Origin: Glandiceps talaboti
Lineage: Eukaryota; Hemichordata; Enteropneusta; Spengelidae
Length of the DNA: 64,000 nucleotides
Reading direction: 5' to 3'
NCBI RefSeq assembly: GCF_964340395.1
Contig: NC_135555.1
Location: forward strand, 21,842,226-21,906,225
Within the stretch, counting starts at the first letter, position 1. Each line of letters opens with the position of its first letter. A model generated the notes under the pieces. That model saw nothing but the letters and a program-made list of their open reading frames with translations. It did no database searches and was not told where the DNA came from. This document shows positions 23,901 through 38,154 of this stretch, piece after piece. A program made the position numbers and the translations under genes.

Positions 23901-25219
23901 AACCTTGAACCTAGTACTATAATCATGAATTAGTGGCATTGGATAGTCTTTAAGGTAGTGAGTGGGGTAACTTGTTGTTTAATAAGTCATCCCTTAACCT
24001 TGAACCTAGTACTATAATCATGAACTAGTGGCATGTGATAGTCTGTAAGGCAGTGAGGTAACTTGTTGTTTAATAAGTCATCCCTTAAAATTGAACCTAA
24101 TACTATAATCATGAACTAGTGGCATGTGATAGCCTGCAAAGTGGTGACTCAGAGGTAACTTGTTTAATAAGTCATCCCTTAACCTTGAACCTAGTACTAT
24201 AATCATGAACTAGTGGCATGTGATAGTCTGTAAGGCAGTGAGGTAACTTGTTGTTTAATAAGTCAATCCCTTAACCTTGAACCTAGTACTATAATCATGA
24301 ACTAGTGGCATGTGATAGTCTGTAAGGCAGTGAGGTAACTTGTTTAATAAATCATCCCTTAACCTTGAACCTAGTACTATAATCATGAACATGGTGGCAT
24401 GTGATAGTCTGTAAGGATTTGAGGTAACTTGTTCAATAAGTCATCCCTTAACCTTGAACCTAGTACTATAATCATGAACTAGTGGCATGTGATAGTCTGT
24501 AAGGCAGTGAGGTAACACTGTTGTTTAATAAGTCATCCCTTAACCTTGAACCTAGTACTATAATCATGAACTAGTGGCATGTGATAGTCTGTAAGGCAGT
24601 GAGGTAACTTGTTGTTTATTAAATCATACCTTAACCTTGAACCTAGTACTATAATCATGAACTAGTGGCATGTGATAGTTGTAAGGCAGTGAGGTAACTT
24701 GTATAATAATAAGTCGTCCCTTAACCTTGAACCTAGTACTATAATCATGAACATGGTGGCATGAGATAGTCTGTAAGGCAGTGAGGTAACTTGTATAATA
24801 ATAAGTCATCCCTTAACCTTGAACCTAGTACTATAATCATGAACATGGTGGCATGTAATAGACTGTAAGGCAGTGAGGTAACTTGTTGTTTAATAAATCA
24901 TCCCTTAACCTTGAACCTAGTACTATAATCATGAACATGGTGGCATGTGATAGTCTGTAAGGCAGTGAGGTAACTTGTTGTTTAATAAGTCATCCCTTAA
25001 CCTTGAACCTAGTACTATAATCATGAACTAGTGGCATGTGGTAGTCTGTAAGGCAGTGAGGTAACTTGTTTAATAAGTCATCCCTTAACCGTGAACCTAG
25101 TACTATAATCATGAACATGGTGGCATGTGATAGTCTGTAAGGCTTTGAGGTAACTTGTTGTTTAGTAAGTCATCCCTTAACATTGGACCTAGTACTATAA
25201 TCATGAACTAGTGGCATGT

Positions 25220-25226
25220 GATAGTC
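25220..25226 (+). repeat. Target-site duplication, left copy (1.4-kb element)
   Basis: GATAGTC, identical to 26637-26643. The uninterrupted monomer reads GGCATGTGATAGTCTGTAAG. Confidence 0.9.
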
Positions 25227-25304
25227 CATGTAAGTAATTGGCCCAAAACTGACCAAGTACGGGCAGAGTTACGAGCTCGCAAGTCTCAAGTACGAGTGAC
25301 GTCA
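25227..25304 (+). repeat. Left TIR of the 1.4-kb element
   Basis: Contains GCCCAAAACTGACCAAGTAC and ends at the palindrome TGACGTCA. Pairs with 26559-26636. Confidence 0.92.
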
Positions 25305-26558
25305 GAACGTATATATACCGTACCGTTAACGGGTGACGTAACGAGCTCGTAAGAAATACGAGTGACGTCGATTATCCGAACGCTAACGGGGACATGCATT
25401 TAGTTCGGATATGCGGTCAGTTCGGCATCGAAATGGGACGGGTGGGGTCAAAAGGTTGAATATAATAGGAAAACGAATTGAATATGTGTAGAAGAATTCA
25501 AAAAACGTATTTACAAGAAAGACGACGACGAGACGAGGTGGTGGACAGCTGATAAGAACGCATTGTTGTCATGGTTGCATCTATAAATAGTGTTCACTGA
25601 CATGTAAATGTAATCAAATTGTATCAATGTGTATAAAACGATGTGTCCGCAATTTAGCCACTCAATGAGAAAAAAAAATAAAGTTCAGAAAAACTAAGTC
25701 AGGGGTTTCTGTTTCATTGCACGGCTGTCTGCTGCTTTTCTGTGTAAACTACGGAGCAATAACAACTGGGTAGGTTCACAATCAGGCTGCGACTCTAGTC
25801 ATAACAAACATGGAGAAAGCATAGCTACCGCTTCGCCGTGCAATAGTACTGGTTCACACGGGACATCGTTTTCGACTTTATCTTAAGTTTCACGATCGAG
25901 TGAGGATTCCTTCCTAGACATCGCAGATTTATAGGTAGGCCAAAGCTGAAAAAGTTTTACACCTTTGAAAATCTTTATTGGAAAAAGAAACGAAACTCCT
26001 TTCACTTCTGACCGACAATCATCTTTTTGGTATCACACTTTCAATCATCAATGATTGCGTTACATCTCATGCCGACAAATTGTTTGAAAGTCGCCACTAT
26101 AGTCAGAGTGTGACATGTCGTTCTCACCATTTCACAATCATTTCAAATCTTTTATGAATCATACAAAAGACAATGGGGTGGTCAATAGGAGAACAACTTT
26201 ATTGAGATGTTATTGAAGGTGTGATCGTTCCAATGCACTCGATGTAGTCGTCTTTTGTTTTACCGTACGTCATTAACATCACGTCATTCAAGTGGTGGAC
26301 AGTGATTGTTTACAAACAATACACACTGTAGCTCCAAGACAAACCGCGCTCATTCACAAGTCGATCGTCATTCATCAAACTTAAAATTTTTACCGAAACA
26401 TTACTTTGATATCAGAACAATATATTTTTTTCGGGGGACACGTAGTCAGTTCGGATGACCGATAAATTCGGATATTCGCCACGTACTCGCGGAATACGAC
26501 AAGCGTGAGTCCTCTGCGTACTCATCGAAAATTAGGCCAACTACAACTTACAAGAGTA

Positions 26559-26636
26559 TGACGTCACTCGTACTTGAGACTTACGAGCTCGTAACTCTGC
26601 CCGTACTTGGTCAGTTTTGGGCGAATTACATACCTC
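26559..26636 (-). repeat. Right TIR of the 1.4-kb element
   Basis: The reverse complement starts GAGGTATGTAATTCGCCC and matches the left TIR at 73 of 78 positions. Confidence 0.92.
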
Positions 26637-26643
26637 GATAGTC
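26637..26643 (+). repeat. Target-site duplication, right copy (1.4-kb element)
   Basis: GATAGTC, after which the monomer continues TGTAAGGCAGTGAGG in correct phase. Confidence 0.9.
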
Positions 26644-26684
26644 TGTAAGGCAGTGAGGTAACTTGTTTAATAAGTCATCCCTTA

Positions 26685-29600
26685 ACCTTGAACCTAGTAC
26701 TATAATCATGAACATGGTGGCAAGTGATAGTCTGCAAGGCAGTAAGGTAACTTGTCTAATAAATCATCCCTTAACCTTGAACCTAGTACTATAATCATGA
26801 ACTAGTGGCATGTGGTAGTCTGTAAGGCAGTGAGGTAACTTGTTGTTTAATAAGTCGTCCCTTAACATTGAACCTAGTACTATAATCATGAACTAGTGGC
26901 ATGTGATAGCCTGTAAAGTGGTGAGGTAACTTGTTTCATAAGTCATCCCTTAACCTTGAACCTAGTACTATAATCATGAACTAGTGGCATGTGGTAGTCT
27001 GTAAGGCAGTGAGGTAACTTGTTATTTAATAAGTCATCCCTTAACCTTGAACCTAGTACTATAATCATGAACATGGTGGCATGTGATAATCTGTAAGGCA
27101 GTGAGGTAACTTGTATAATAAAAAGTGATCCCTTAACCTTGAACCTAGTACTATAATCATGAACATGGTGGCATGTGATAGACTGTAAGGGAGTGAGGTA
27201 ACTTGTTGTTTAATAAATCATCCTTTAACCTTGAACCTAGTACTATAATCATGAATATGGTGGCATGTGATAGTCTGTAAGGCAGTGAGGTAACTTGTAT
27301 AAAAATAAGTCATCCCTTAACCTTGAACCTAGTACTATAATCATGAACATGGTGGCATGTGATAGTCTGTAAGGCAGTGAGGTAACTTGTTACTTAATAA
27401 GTCATCCCTTAACCTTGAACCTAGTACTATAATCATGAACATGGTGGCATGTGATAGTCTGTAAGGCAGTGAGGTAACTTGTTTAATAAGTCATCCCTTA
27501 ACCTTGAACCTAGTACTATAATCATGAACATGGTGGCAAGTGATAGTCTGCAAGGCAGTAAGGTAACTTGTTTAATAAATCATCCCTTAACCTTGAACCT
27601 AGTACTATAATCATGAACTAGTGGCATGTGGTAGTCTGTAAGGCAGTGAGGTAACTTGTTGTTTAATAAGTCATCCCTTAACATTGAACCTAGTACTATA
27701 ATCATGAACTAGTGGCATGTGATAGCCTGTAAAGTGGTGAGGTAACTTGTTTCATAAGTCATCCCTTAACCTTGAACCTAGTACTATAATCATGAACTAG
27801 TGGCATGTGGTAGTCTGTAAGGCAGTGAGGTAACTTGTTATTTAATAAGTCATCCCTTAACCTTGAACCTAGTACTATAATCATGAACATGGTGGCATGT
27901 GATAATCTGTAAGGCAGTGAGGTAACTTGTATAATAATAAGTCATCCCTTAACCTTGAACCTAGTACTATAATCATGAACTAGTGGCATGTGATAGTCTG
28001 TAAGGCAGTGAGGTAACTTGTGTAATAATAAGTCATCCCTTAACTTTGAACCTAGTACAATAATCATGAACATGGTGGCATGTGATAGACTGTAAGGCAG
28101 TGAGGTAACTTGTTGTTAATAAATCATCCTTTAACCTTGAACCTAGTACTATAATCATGAACATGGTTGCATGTGATAGTCTGTAAGGCAGTGAGGTAAC
28201 TTGTTGTTTAATAAGTCATCCCTTAACCTTGAACCTAGTATAATCATGAACATGGTGGCATGTGATAGTCTGTAAGGCAGTGTGTTAACTTGTATAAAAA
28301 TAAGTCATCCCTTAACCTTGAACCTAGTACTATAATCATGAACTAGTGGCATGTGATAGTCTGTAAGGCAGTGAGGTAACTTGTATAATAATAAGTCATC
28401 CCTTAACCTTGAACCTAGTACTATAATCATGAACATGGTGGCATGTGATAGTCTGTAAGGCAGTGAGGTAACTTGTATAATAATAAGTCATCCCTTAACC
28501 TTGAACCTAGAACTATAATCAAGAACATGGTGGCATGTGATAGTCTGTAAGGCAGTGAGGTAACTTGTTGTTTAATAAATCATCCCTTAACCTTGAACCT
28601 AGTACTATAATCATGAACTAGTGGCATGTGATAGTTTGAAAGGCAGTGAGGTAACTTGTATAATAATAAGTCGTCCCTTAACCTTGAACCTAGTACTATA
28701 ATCATGAACTAGTGGCATGTGATAGTCTGTAAGGCAGTGAGGTAACTTGTATAATAATAAGTCATCCCTTAACCTTGAACCTAGAACTATAATCATGAAC
28801 ATGGTGGCATGTAATAGTCTGTAAGGCAGTGAGGTAACTTGTTGTTTAATAAATCATCCCTTAACCTTGAACCTAGTACTATAATCATGAACTAGTGGCA
28901 TGTGATAGTCTGTAAGGCAGTGAGGTAACTTGTATAATAATAAGTCGTCCCTTAACCTTGAACCTAGTAATATAATCATGAACATGGTGGCATGTGATAG
29001 TCTGTAAGGCAGTGAAGTAACTTGTTGTTTAATAAGTCATCCCTTAACCTTGAGCCTAGTACTATAATCATGAACTAGTGGCATGTGATAGTTTGGAAGG
29101 CAGTGAGGTAACTTGTATAATAATAAGTCGTCCCTTAACCTTGAACCTACTAATATAATCATGAACATGGTGGCATGTGATAGTCTGTAAGGCAGTGAGG
29201 TAACTTGTATAATAATAAGTCATCCCTTAACCTCGAACCTAGTACTATAATCATGAAGATGGTGGCATATGTGATAGTCTGTAAGGCAGTAAGGTAACTT
29301 GTTTAATAAATCATCCCTTAACCTTGAACCTAGTACTATAATCATGAATTAGTGGCATTTGATAGTCTGTAAGGTAGTGAGTGGGGTAACTTGTTGTTTA
29401 ATAAGTCATCCCTTAACCTTGAACCTATATAATCATGAACTAGTGGCATGTGATAGTCTGTAAGGCAGTGAGGTAACTTGTTGTTTAATAAGTCATCCCT
29501 TAACCTTGAACCTAGTACTATAATCATGAACTAGTGGCATGTGATAGCCTGTAAAGTGGTGAGGTAACTTGTTTAATAAGTCATCCCTTAACCTTGAACC

Positions 29601-30325
29601 TAGTACTATAATCATGAACTAGTGGCATGTGGACTGTCTGTAAGGCAGTGAGGTAACTTGTATAATAATAAGTCATCCCTTAACCTTGAACCTAATAATA
29701 TAATCATGAACATGGTGGCATATGTGATAGTCTGTAAGCCAGTGAGGTAACTAGTTGTTTAATAAGTCATCCCTTAACCTTGAGCCTAGTACTATAATCA
29801 TGAACTAGTGGCATGTGAATGTCTGTAAGGCAGTGAGGTAACTTGTTCTTTAATAAGTCATCCCTTAACCTTGAACCTAGTATAATCATGAACATGGTGG
29901 CATGTGATATTCTGTAAGGCAGCGAGGTAACTTGTTGTTTAATAAGTCATCCCTTAACCTTGAACCTAGTACAATAATCATGAACTAGTGGCATGTGATA
30001 GTCTGGAAGGCAGTGAGGTAACTTGTATAATAATAAGTCATCCCTTAACCTTGAACCTAGTAATATAATCATGAACATGGTGGCATGTGATAGTCTGTAA
30101 GGCAGTGATTTAACTTGTTGTTTAATAAGTCATCTCTTAACCTTGAACCTAGTACTATAATCATGAACATGGTGGCATATGTGATAGTCTGTAAGGCAGT
30201 AAGGTAACTTGTTTAATAAATCATCCCCTAACCTTGAACCTAGTACTATAATCATGAATTAGTGGCATTGGATAGTCTTTAAGGTAGTGAGTGGGGTAAC
30301 TTGTTGTTTAATAAGTCATCCCTTA
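26685..30325 (+). repeat. Higher-order block, ~3.64 kb, copy 1
   Basis: Starts with the GAACATGGTGGCAAGTG-type monomer and ends after the GGCATTGGATAGTC-type monomer. Private markers recur at a shift of 3,641 bp in the next block and 11,470 bp in a third. Boundaries are approximate to one monomer. Confidence 0.75.
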
Positions 30326-33300
30326 ACCTTGAACCTAGTACTATAATCATGAACATGGTGGCAAGTGATAGTCTGCAAGGCAGTAAGGTAACTTGTCTAA
30401 TAAATCATCCCTTAACCTTGAACCTAGTACTATAATCATGAACTAGTGGCATGTGGTAGTCTGTAAGGCAGTGAGGTAACTTGTTGTTTAATAAGTCGTC
30501 CCTTAACATTGAACCTAGTACTATAATCATGAACTAGTGGCATGTGATAGCCTGTAAAGTGGTGAGGTAACTTGTTTCATAAGTCATCCCTTAACCTTGA
30601 ACCTAGTACTATAATCATGAACTAGTGGCATGTGGTAGTCTGTAAGGCAGTGAGGTAACTTGTTATTTAATAAGTCATCCCTTAACCTTGAACCTAGTAC
30701 TATAATCATGAACATGGTGGCATGTGATAATCTGTAAGGCAGTGAGGTAACTTGTATAATAAAAAGTGATCCCTTAACCTTGAACCTAGTACTATAATCA
30801 TGAACATGGTGGCATGTGATAGACTGTAAGGGAGTGAGGTAACTTGTTGTTTAATAAATCATCCTTTAACCTTGAACCTAGTACTATAATCATGAATATG
30901 GTGGCATGTGATAGTCTGTAAGGCAGTGAGGTAACTTGTATAAAAATAAGTCATCCCTTAACCTTGAACCTAGTACTATAATCATGAACATGGTGGCATG
31001 TGATAGTCTGTAAGGCAGTGAGGTAACTTGTTACTTAATAAGTCATCCCTTAACCTTGAACCTAGTACTATAATCATGAACATGGTGGCATGTGATAGTC
31101 TGTAAGGCAGTGAGGTAACTTGTTTAATAAGTCATCCCTTAACCTTGAACCTAGTACTATAATCATGAACATGGTGGCAAGTGATAGTCTGCAAGGCAGT
31201 AAGGTAACTTGTTTAATAAATCATCCCTTAACCTTGAACCTAGTACTATAATCATGAACTAGTGGCATGTGGTAGTCTGTAAGGCAGTGAGGTAACTTGT
31301 TGTTTAATAAGTCATCCCTTAACATTGAACCTAGTACTATAATCATGAACTAGTGGCATGTGATAGCCTGTAAAGTGGTGAGGTAACTTGTTTCATAAGT
31401 CATCCCTTAACCTTGAACCTAGTACTATAATCATGAACTAGTGGCATGTGGTAGTCTGTAAGGCAGTGAGGTAACTTGTTATTTAATAAGTCATCCCTTA
31501 ACCTTGAACCTAGTACTATAATCATGAACATGGTGGCATGTGATAATCTGTAAGGCAGTGAGGTAACTTGTATAATAATAAGTCATCCCTTAACCTTGAA
31601 CCTAGTACTATAATCATGAACTAGTGGCATGTGATAGTCTGTAAGGCAGTGAGGTAACTTGTGTAATAATAAGTCATCCCTTAACTTTGAACCTAGTACA
31701 ATAATCATGAACATGGTGGCATGTGATAGACTGTAAGGCAGTGAGGTAACTTGTTGTTAATAAATCATCCTTTAACCTTGAACCTAGTACTATAATCATG
31801 AACATGGTTGCATGTGATAGTCTGTAAGGCAGTGAGGTAACTTGTTGTTTAATAAGTCATCCCTTAACCTTGAACCTAGTATAATCATGAACATGGTGGC
31901 ATGTGATAGTCTGTAAGGCAGTGTGTTAACTTGTATAAAAATAAGTCATCCCTTAACCTTGAACCTAGTACTATAATCATGAACTAGTGGCATGTGATAG
32001 TCTGTAAGGCAGTGAGGTAACTTGTATAATAATAAGTCATCCCTTAACCTTGAACCTAGTACTATAATCATGAACATGGTGGCATGTGATAGTCTGTAAG
32101 GCAGTGAGGTAACTTGTATAATAATAAGTCATCCCTTAACCTTGAACCTAGAACTATAATCAAGAACATGGTGGCATGTGATAGTCTGTAAGGCAGTGAG
32201 GTAACTTGTTGTTTAATAAATCATCCCTTAACCTTGAACCTAGTACTATAATCATGAACTAGTGGCATGTGATAGTTTGAAAGGCAGTGAGGTAACTTGT
32301 ATAATAATAAGTCGTCCCTTAACCTTGAACCTAGTACTATAATCATGAACTAGTGGCATGTGATAGTCTGTAAGGCAGTGAGGTAACTTGTATAATAATA
32401 AGTCATCCCTTAACCTTGAACCTAGAACTATAATCATGAACATGGTGGCATGTAATAGTCTGTAAGGCAGTGAGGTAACTTGTTGTTTAATAAATCATCC
32501 CTTAACCTTGAACCTAGTACTATAATCATGAACTAGTGGCATGTGATAGTCTGTAAGGCAGTGAGGTAACTTGTATAATAATACGTCGTCCCTTAACCTT
32601 GAACCTAGTAATATAATCATGAACATGGTGGCATGTGATAGTCTGTAAGGCAGTGAAGTAACTTGTTGTTTAATAAGTCATCCCTTAACCTTGAGCCTAG
32701 TACTATAATCATGAACTAGTGGCATGTGATAGTTTGGAAGGCAGTGAGGTAACTTGTATAATAATAAGTCGTCCCTTAACCTTGAACCTACTAATATAAT
32801 CATGAACATGGTGGCATGTGATAGTCTGTAAGGCAGTGAGGTAACTTGTATAATAATAAGTCATCCCTTAACCTCGAACCTAGTACTATAATCATGAAGA
32901 TGGTGGCATATGTGATAGTCTGTAAGGCAGTAAGGTAACTTGTTTAATAAATCATCCCTTAACCTTGAACCTAGTACTATAATCATGAATTAGTGGCATT
33001 TGATAGTCTGTAAGGTAGTGAGTGGGGTAACTTGTTGTTTAATAAGTCATCCCTTAACCTTGAACCTATATAATCATGAACTAGTGGCATGTGATAGTCT
33101 GTAAGGCAGTGAGGTAACTTGTTGTTTAATAAGTCATCCCTTAACCTTGAACCTAGTACTATAATCATGAACTAGTGGCATGTGATAGCCTGTAAAGTGG
33201 TGAGGTAACTTGTTTAATAAGTCATCCCTTAACCTTGAACCTAGTACTATAATCATGAACTAGTGGCATGTGGACTGTCTGTAAGGCAGTGAGGTAACTT

Positions 33301-33966
33301 GTATAATAATAAGTCATCCCTTAACCTTGAACCTAATAATATAATCATGAACATGGTGGCATATGTGATAGTCTGTAAGCCAGTGAGGTAACTAGTTGTT
33401 TAATAAGTCATCCCTTAACCTTGAGCCTAGTACTATAATCATGAACTAGTGGCATGTGAATGTCTGTAAGGCAGTGAGGTAACTTGTTCTTTAATAAGTC
33501 ATCCCTTAACCTTGAACCTAGTATAATCATGAACATGGTGGCATGTGATATTCTGTAAGGCAGCGAGGTAACTTGTTGTTTAATAAGTCATCCCTTAACC
33601 TTGAACCTAGTACAATAATCATGAACTAGTGGCATGTGATAGTCTGGAAGGCAGTGAGGTAACTTGTATAATAATAAGTCATCCCTTAACCTTGAACCTA
33701 GTAATATAATCATGAACATGGTGGCATGTGATAGTCTGTAAGGCAGTGATTTAACTTGTTGTTTAATAAGTCATCTCTTAACCTTGAACCTAGTACTATA
33801 ATCATGAACATGGTGGCATATGTGATAGTCTGTAAGGCAGTAAGGTAACTTGTTTAATAAATCATCCCCTAACCTTGAACCTAGTACTATAATCATGAAT
33901 TAGTGGCATTGGATAGTCTTTAAGGTAGTGAGTGGGGTAACTTGTTGTTTAATAAGTCATCCCTTA
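30326..33966 (+). repeat. Higher-order block, ~3.64 kb, copy 2 (tandem)
   Basis: Nearly identical to the preceding block, with rare changes such as AATACGTCG in place of AATAAGTCG near 32581. Confidence 0.75.
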
Positions 33967-36900
33967 ACCTTGAACCTAGTACTATAATCATGAACTAGTG
34001 GCATGTGATAGTCTGTAAGGCAGTGAGGTAACTTGTTGTTTAATAAGTCATCCCTTAAAATTGAACCTAATACTATAATCATGAACTAGTGGCATGTGAT
34101 AGCCTGCAAAGTGGTGACTCAGAGGTAACTTGTTTATTAATAAGTCATCCCTTAACCTTGAACCTAGTACTATAATCATGAACTAGTGGCATGTGATAGT
34201 CTGTAAGGCAGTGAGGTAACTTGTTGTTTAATAAGTCAATCCCTTAACCTTGAACCTAGTACTATAATCATGAACTAGTGGCATGTGATAGTCTGTAAGG
34301 CAGTGAGGTAACTTGTTTAATAAATCATCCCTTAACCTTGAACCTAGTACTATAATCATGAACATGGTGGCATGTGATAGTCTGTAAGGATTTGAGGTAA
34401 CTTGTTCAATAAGTCATCCCTTAACCTTGAACCTAGTACTATAATCATGAACTAGTGGCATGTGATAGTCTGTAAGGCAGTGAGGTAACACTGTTGTTTA
34501 ATAAGTCATCCCTTAACCTTGAACCTAGTACTATAATCATGAACTAGTGGCATGTGATAGTCTGTAAGGCAGTGAGGTAACTTGTTGTTTATTAAATCAT
34601 ACCTTAACCTTGAACCTAGTACTATAATCATGAACTAGTGGCATGTGATAGTTGTAAGGCAGTGAGGTAACTTGTATAATAATAAGTCGTCCCTTAACCT
34701 TGAACCTAGTACTATAATCATGAACATGGTGGCATGAGATAGTCTGTAAGGCAGTGAGGTAACTTGTTGTTTAATAAATCATCCCTTAACCTTGAACCTA
34801 GTACTATAATCATGAACATGGTGGCATGTGATAGTCTGTAAGGCTTTGAGGTAACTTGTTCAATAAGTCATCCCTTAACCTTGAACCTAGTACTATAATC
34901 ATGAACTAGTGGCATGTGATAGTCGGTAAGGCAGTGAGGTAACTTGTTGTTTAATAAATCATCCCTTAACCTTGAACCTAGTACTATAATCATGAACATG
35001 GTGGCATGTGATAGTCTGTAAGGCTTTGAGGTAACTTGTTCAATAAGTCATCCCTTAACCTTGAACGTCGTACTATAATCATGAACTATGTGATAGTCTG
35101 TAAGGCAGTGAGGTAACTTGTATAATAATAAGTCATCCCTTAACCTTGAACCTAGTAGTATAATCATGAACATGGTGGCATTTGATAGTCTGTAAGGCAG
35201 TGAGGTAACTTGTATAATAATAAGTCATCCCTTAACCCTGAACCTAGTAATATAATCATGAACATGGTGGCATGTGATAGTCTGTAAGCCAGTGAGGTAA
35301 CACTGTTGGTTAATAAGTCATCCCTTAACCTTGAACCTAGTACTATAATCATGAACTAGTGGCATGTGATAGTCTGTAAGGCAGTGAGGTAACTTGTATA
35401 ATAATAAGTCATCCCTTAACCTTGAACCTAGTAATATAATCATGAACATGGTGGCATGTGATAGTCTGTAAGCCAGTGAGGTAACTTGTTCAATAAGTCA
35501 TCCCTTAACCTTGAACCTAGTACTATAATCATGAACTAGTGGCATGTGATAGTCTGTAAGGCAGTGAGGTAACACCGTTGTTTAATAAGTCATCCCTTAA
35601 CCTTGAACCTAGTACTATAATCATGAACTAGTGGCATGTGATAGTCTGTAAGGCAGTGAGGTAACTTGTTGTTTAATAAATCATCCCTTAATCTTGAACC
35701 TAGTACTATAATCATGAACTAGTGGCATGTGATAGTTGTAAGGCAGTGAGGTAACTTGTATAATAATAAGTCGTCCCTTTACCTTGAACCTAGTACTATA
35801 ATCATGAACATGGTGGCATGTGATAGTCTGTAAGGCAGTGAGGTAACTTGTTGTTTAATAAATCATCCCTTAACCTTGAACCTAGTACTATAATCATGAA
35901 CATGGTGGCATGTGATGGTCTGTAAGGCTTTGCGGTAACTTGTTCAATAAGTCATCCCTTAACCTTGAACCTAGTAATATAATCATGAACTATTGGCATA
36001 TGATAGTCTGTAAGGCAGTGAGGTAACTTGTTGTTTAATAAATCATCCCTTAACCTTGAACCTAAGTACTATAATCATGAACATGGTGGCATGTGATAGT
36101 CTGTAAGGCTTTGAGGTAACTTGTTCAATAAGTCATCCGTTAACCTTGAACCTAGTACTATAATCATGAACTAGTGGCATGTGATAGTCTGTAAGGCAGT
36201 GAGGTAACTTGTATAATAATAAGTCATCCCTTAACCTTGAACCTAGTAATATAATCATGAACATGGTGGCATGTGATAGTCTGTAAGCCAGTGAGGTAAC
36301 TTGTTGTTTAATAAGTCATCCCTTAACCTTGAGCCTAGTACTATAATCATGAACTAGTGGCATGTGATAGTCTGTAAGGCAGTGAGGTAACTTGTTCTTT
36401 AATAAGTCATCCCTTAACCTTGAACCTAGCACAATAATCATGAACTAGTGGCATGTGATAGTCTGGAAGGCAGTGAGGTAACTTGTATAATAATAAGTCA
36501 TCCCTTAACCTTGAACCTAGTAATATAATCATGAACATGGTGGCATGTGATAGTCTGTAAGGCAGCGAGGTAACTTGTTGTTTAATAAGTCATCCCTTAA
36601 CCTTGAACCTAGTACAATAATCATGAACTAGTGGCATGTGATAGTCTGGAAGGCAGTGAGGTAACTTGTATAATAATAAGTCATCCCTTAACCTTGAACC
36701 TAGTAATATAATCATGAACATGGTGGCATGTGATAGTCTGTAAGGCAGTGATTTAACTTGTTGTTTAATAAGTCATCTCTTAACCTTGAACCTAGTACTA
36801 TAATCATGAACATGGTGGCATATGTGATAGTCTGTAAGGCAGTAACTTAAAGGTAACTTGTTTAATAAATCATCCCCTAACCTTGAACCTAGTACTATAA

Positions 36901-38154
36901 TCATGAATTAGTGGCATTGGATAGTCTTTAAGGTAGTGAGTGGGGTAACTTGTTGTTTAATAAGTCATCCCTTAACCTTGAACCTAGTACTATAATCATG
37001 AACTAGTGGCATGTGATAGCCTGCAAAGTGGTGACTCAGAGGTAACTTGTTTAATAAGTCATCCCTTAACCTTGAACCTAGTACTATAATCATGAACTAG
37101 TGGCATGTGATAGTCTGTAAGGCAGTGAGGTAACTTGTTGTTTAATAAGTCAATCCCTTAACCTTGAACCTAGTACTATAATCATGAACTAGTGGCATGT
37201 GATAGTCTGTAAGGCAGTGAGGTAACTTGTTTAATAAATCATCCCTTAACCTTGAACCTAGTACTATAATCATGAACATGGTGGCATGTGATAGTCTGTA
37301 AGGATTTGAGGTAACTTGTTCAATAAGTCATCCCTTAACCTTGAACCTAGTACTATAATCATGAACTAGTGGCATGTGATAGTCTGTAAGGCAGTGAGGT
37401 AACACTGTTGTTTAAAAAGTCATCCCTTAACCTTGAACCTAGTACTATAATCATGAACTAGTGGCATGTGATAGTCTGTAAGGCAGTGAGGTAACTTGTT
37501 GTTTATTAAATCATACCTTAACCTTGAACCTAGTACTATAATCATGAACTAGTGGCATGTGATAGTTGTAAGGCAGTGAGGTAACTTGTATAATAATAAG
37601 TCGTCCCTTAACCTTGAACCTAGTACTATAATCATGAACATGGTGGCATGAGATAGTCTGTAAGGCAGTGAGGTAACTTGTATAATAATAAGTCATCCCT
37701 TAACCTTGAACCTAGTACTATAATCATGAACATGGTGGCATGTAATAGACTGTAAGGCAGTGAGGTAACTTGTTGTTTAATAAATCATCCCTTAACCTTG
37801 AACCTAGTACTATAATCATGAACATGGTGGCATGTGATAGTCTGTAAGGCAGTGAGGTAACTTGTTGTTTAATAAGTCATCCCTTAACCTTGAACCTAGT
37901 ACTATAATCATGAACTAGTGGCATGTGGTAGTCTGTAAGGCAGTGAGGTAACTTGTTTAATAAGTCATCCCTTAACCGTGAACCTAGTACTATAATCATG
38001 AACATGGTGGCATGTGATAGTCTGTAAGGCTTTGAGGTAACTTGTTGTTTAGTAAGTCATCCCTTAACATTGGACCTAGTACTATAATCATGAACTAGTG
38101 GCATGTGATAGTCTGTAAGGCAGTGAGGTAACTTGTTTAATAAGTCATCCCTTA

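Larger units (their letters stand above)
17709..25226 (+). repeat. Satellite array, segment between the two transposons
   Basis: Head-to-tail 88-92-bp monomers. Two variant classes recur: GAACTAGTGG, and GAACATGGTGG (1 bp longer). The linker after GAGGTAACTTG also varies (TTTAATAAG, TTGTTTAATAAG, TATAATAATAAG, TTCATAAG, TTCAATAAG), giving the length differences. Some monomers carry private markers, such as GACTCAGAGG at ~20767 and ~24147, that track duplicated blocks. Minus-strand open frames of 60-75 aa here are by-products of the repeat. A 100-N gap interrupts it at 17900-17999. Confidence 0.97.
25227..26636. mobile_element. 1.41-kb non-autonomous transposon in the satellite
   Basis: Unique sequence interrupting a monomer, with 78-bp inverted repeats (25227-25304 and 26559-26636, five mismatches) and a 7-bp TSD (GATAGTC). 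The right end read inward begins GAGGTATGTAATTC, sharing GAGGTATGTA with the left end of the 12.9-kb element; the left end is CATGTAAGTAATTG. A subterminal motif (ACGAGCTCG...TACGAGTGACGTC) is repeated at 25270-25303 and 25340-25369. No open frame of note, so it would need a transposase supplied from elsewhere. Membership in the same superfamily as the KDZ element is inferred from terminus and TSD length; the rest of the TIR differs. Confidence 0.9.
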
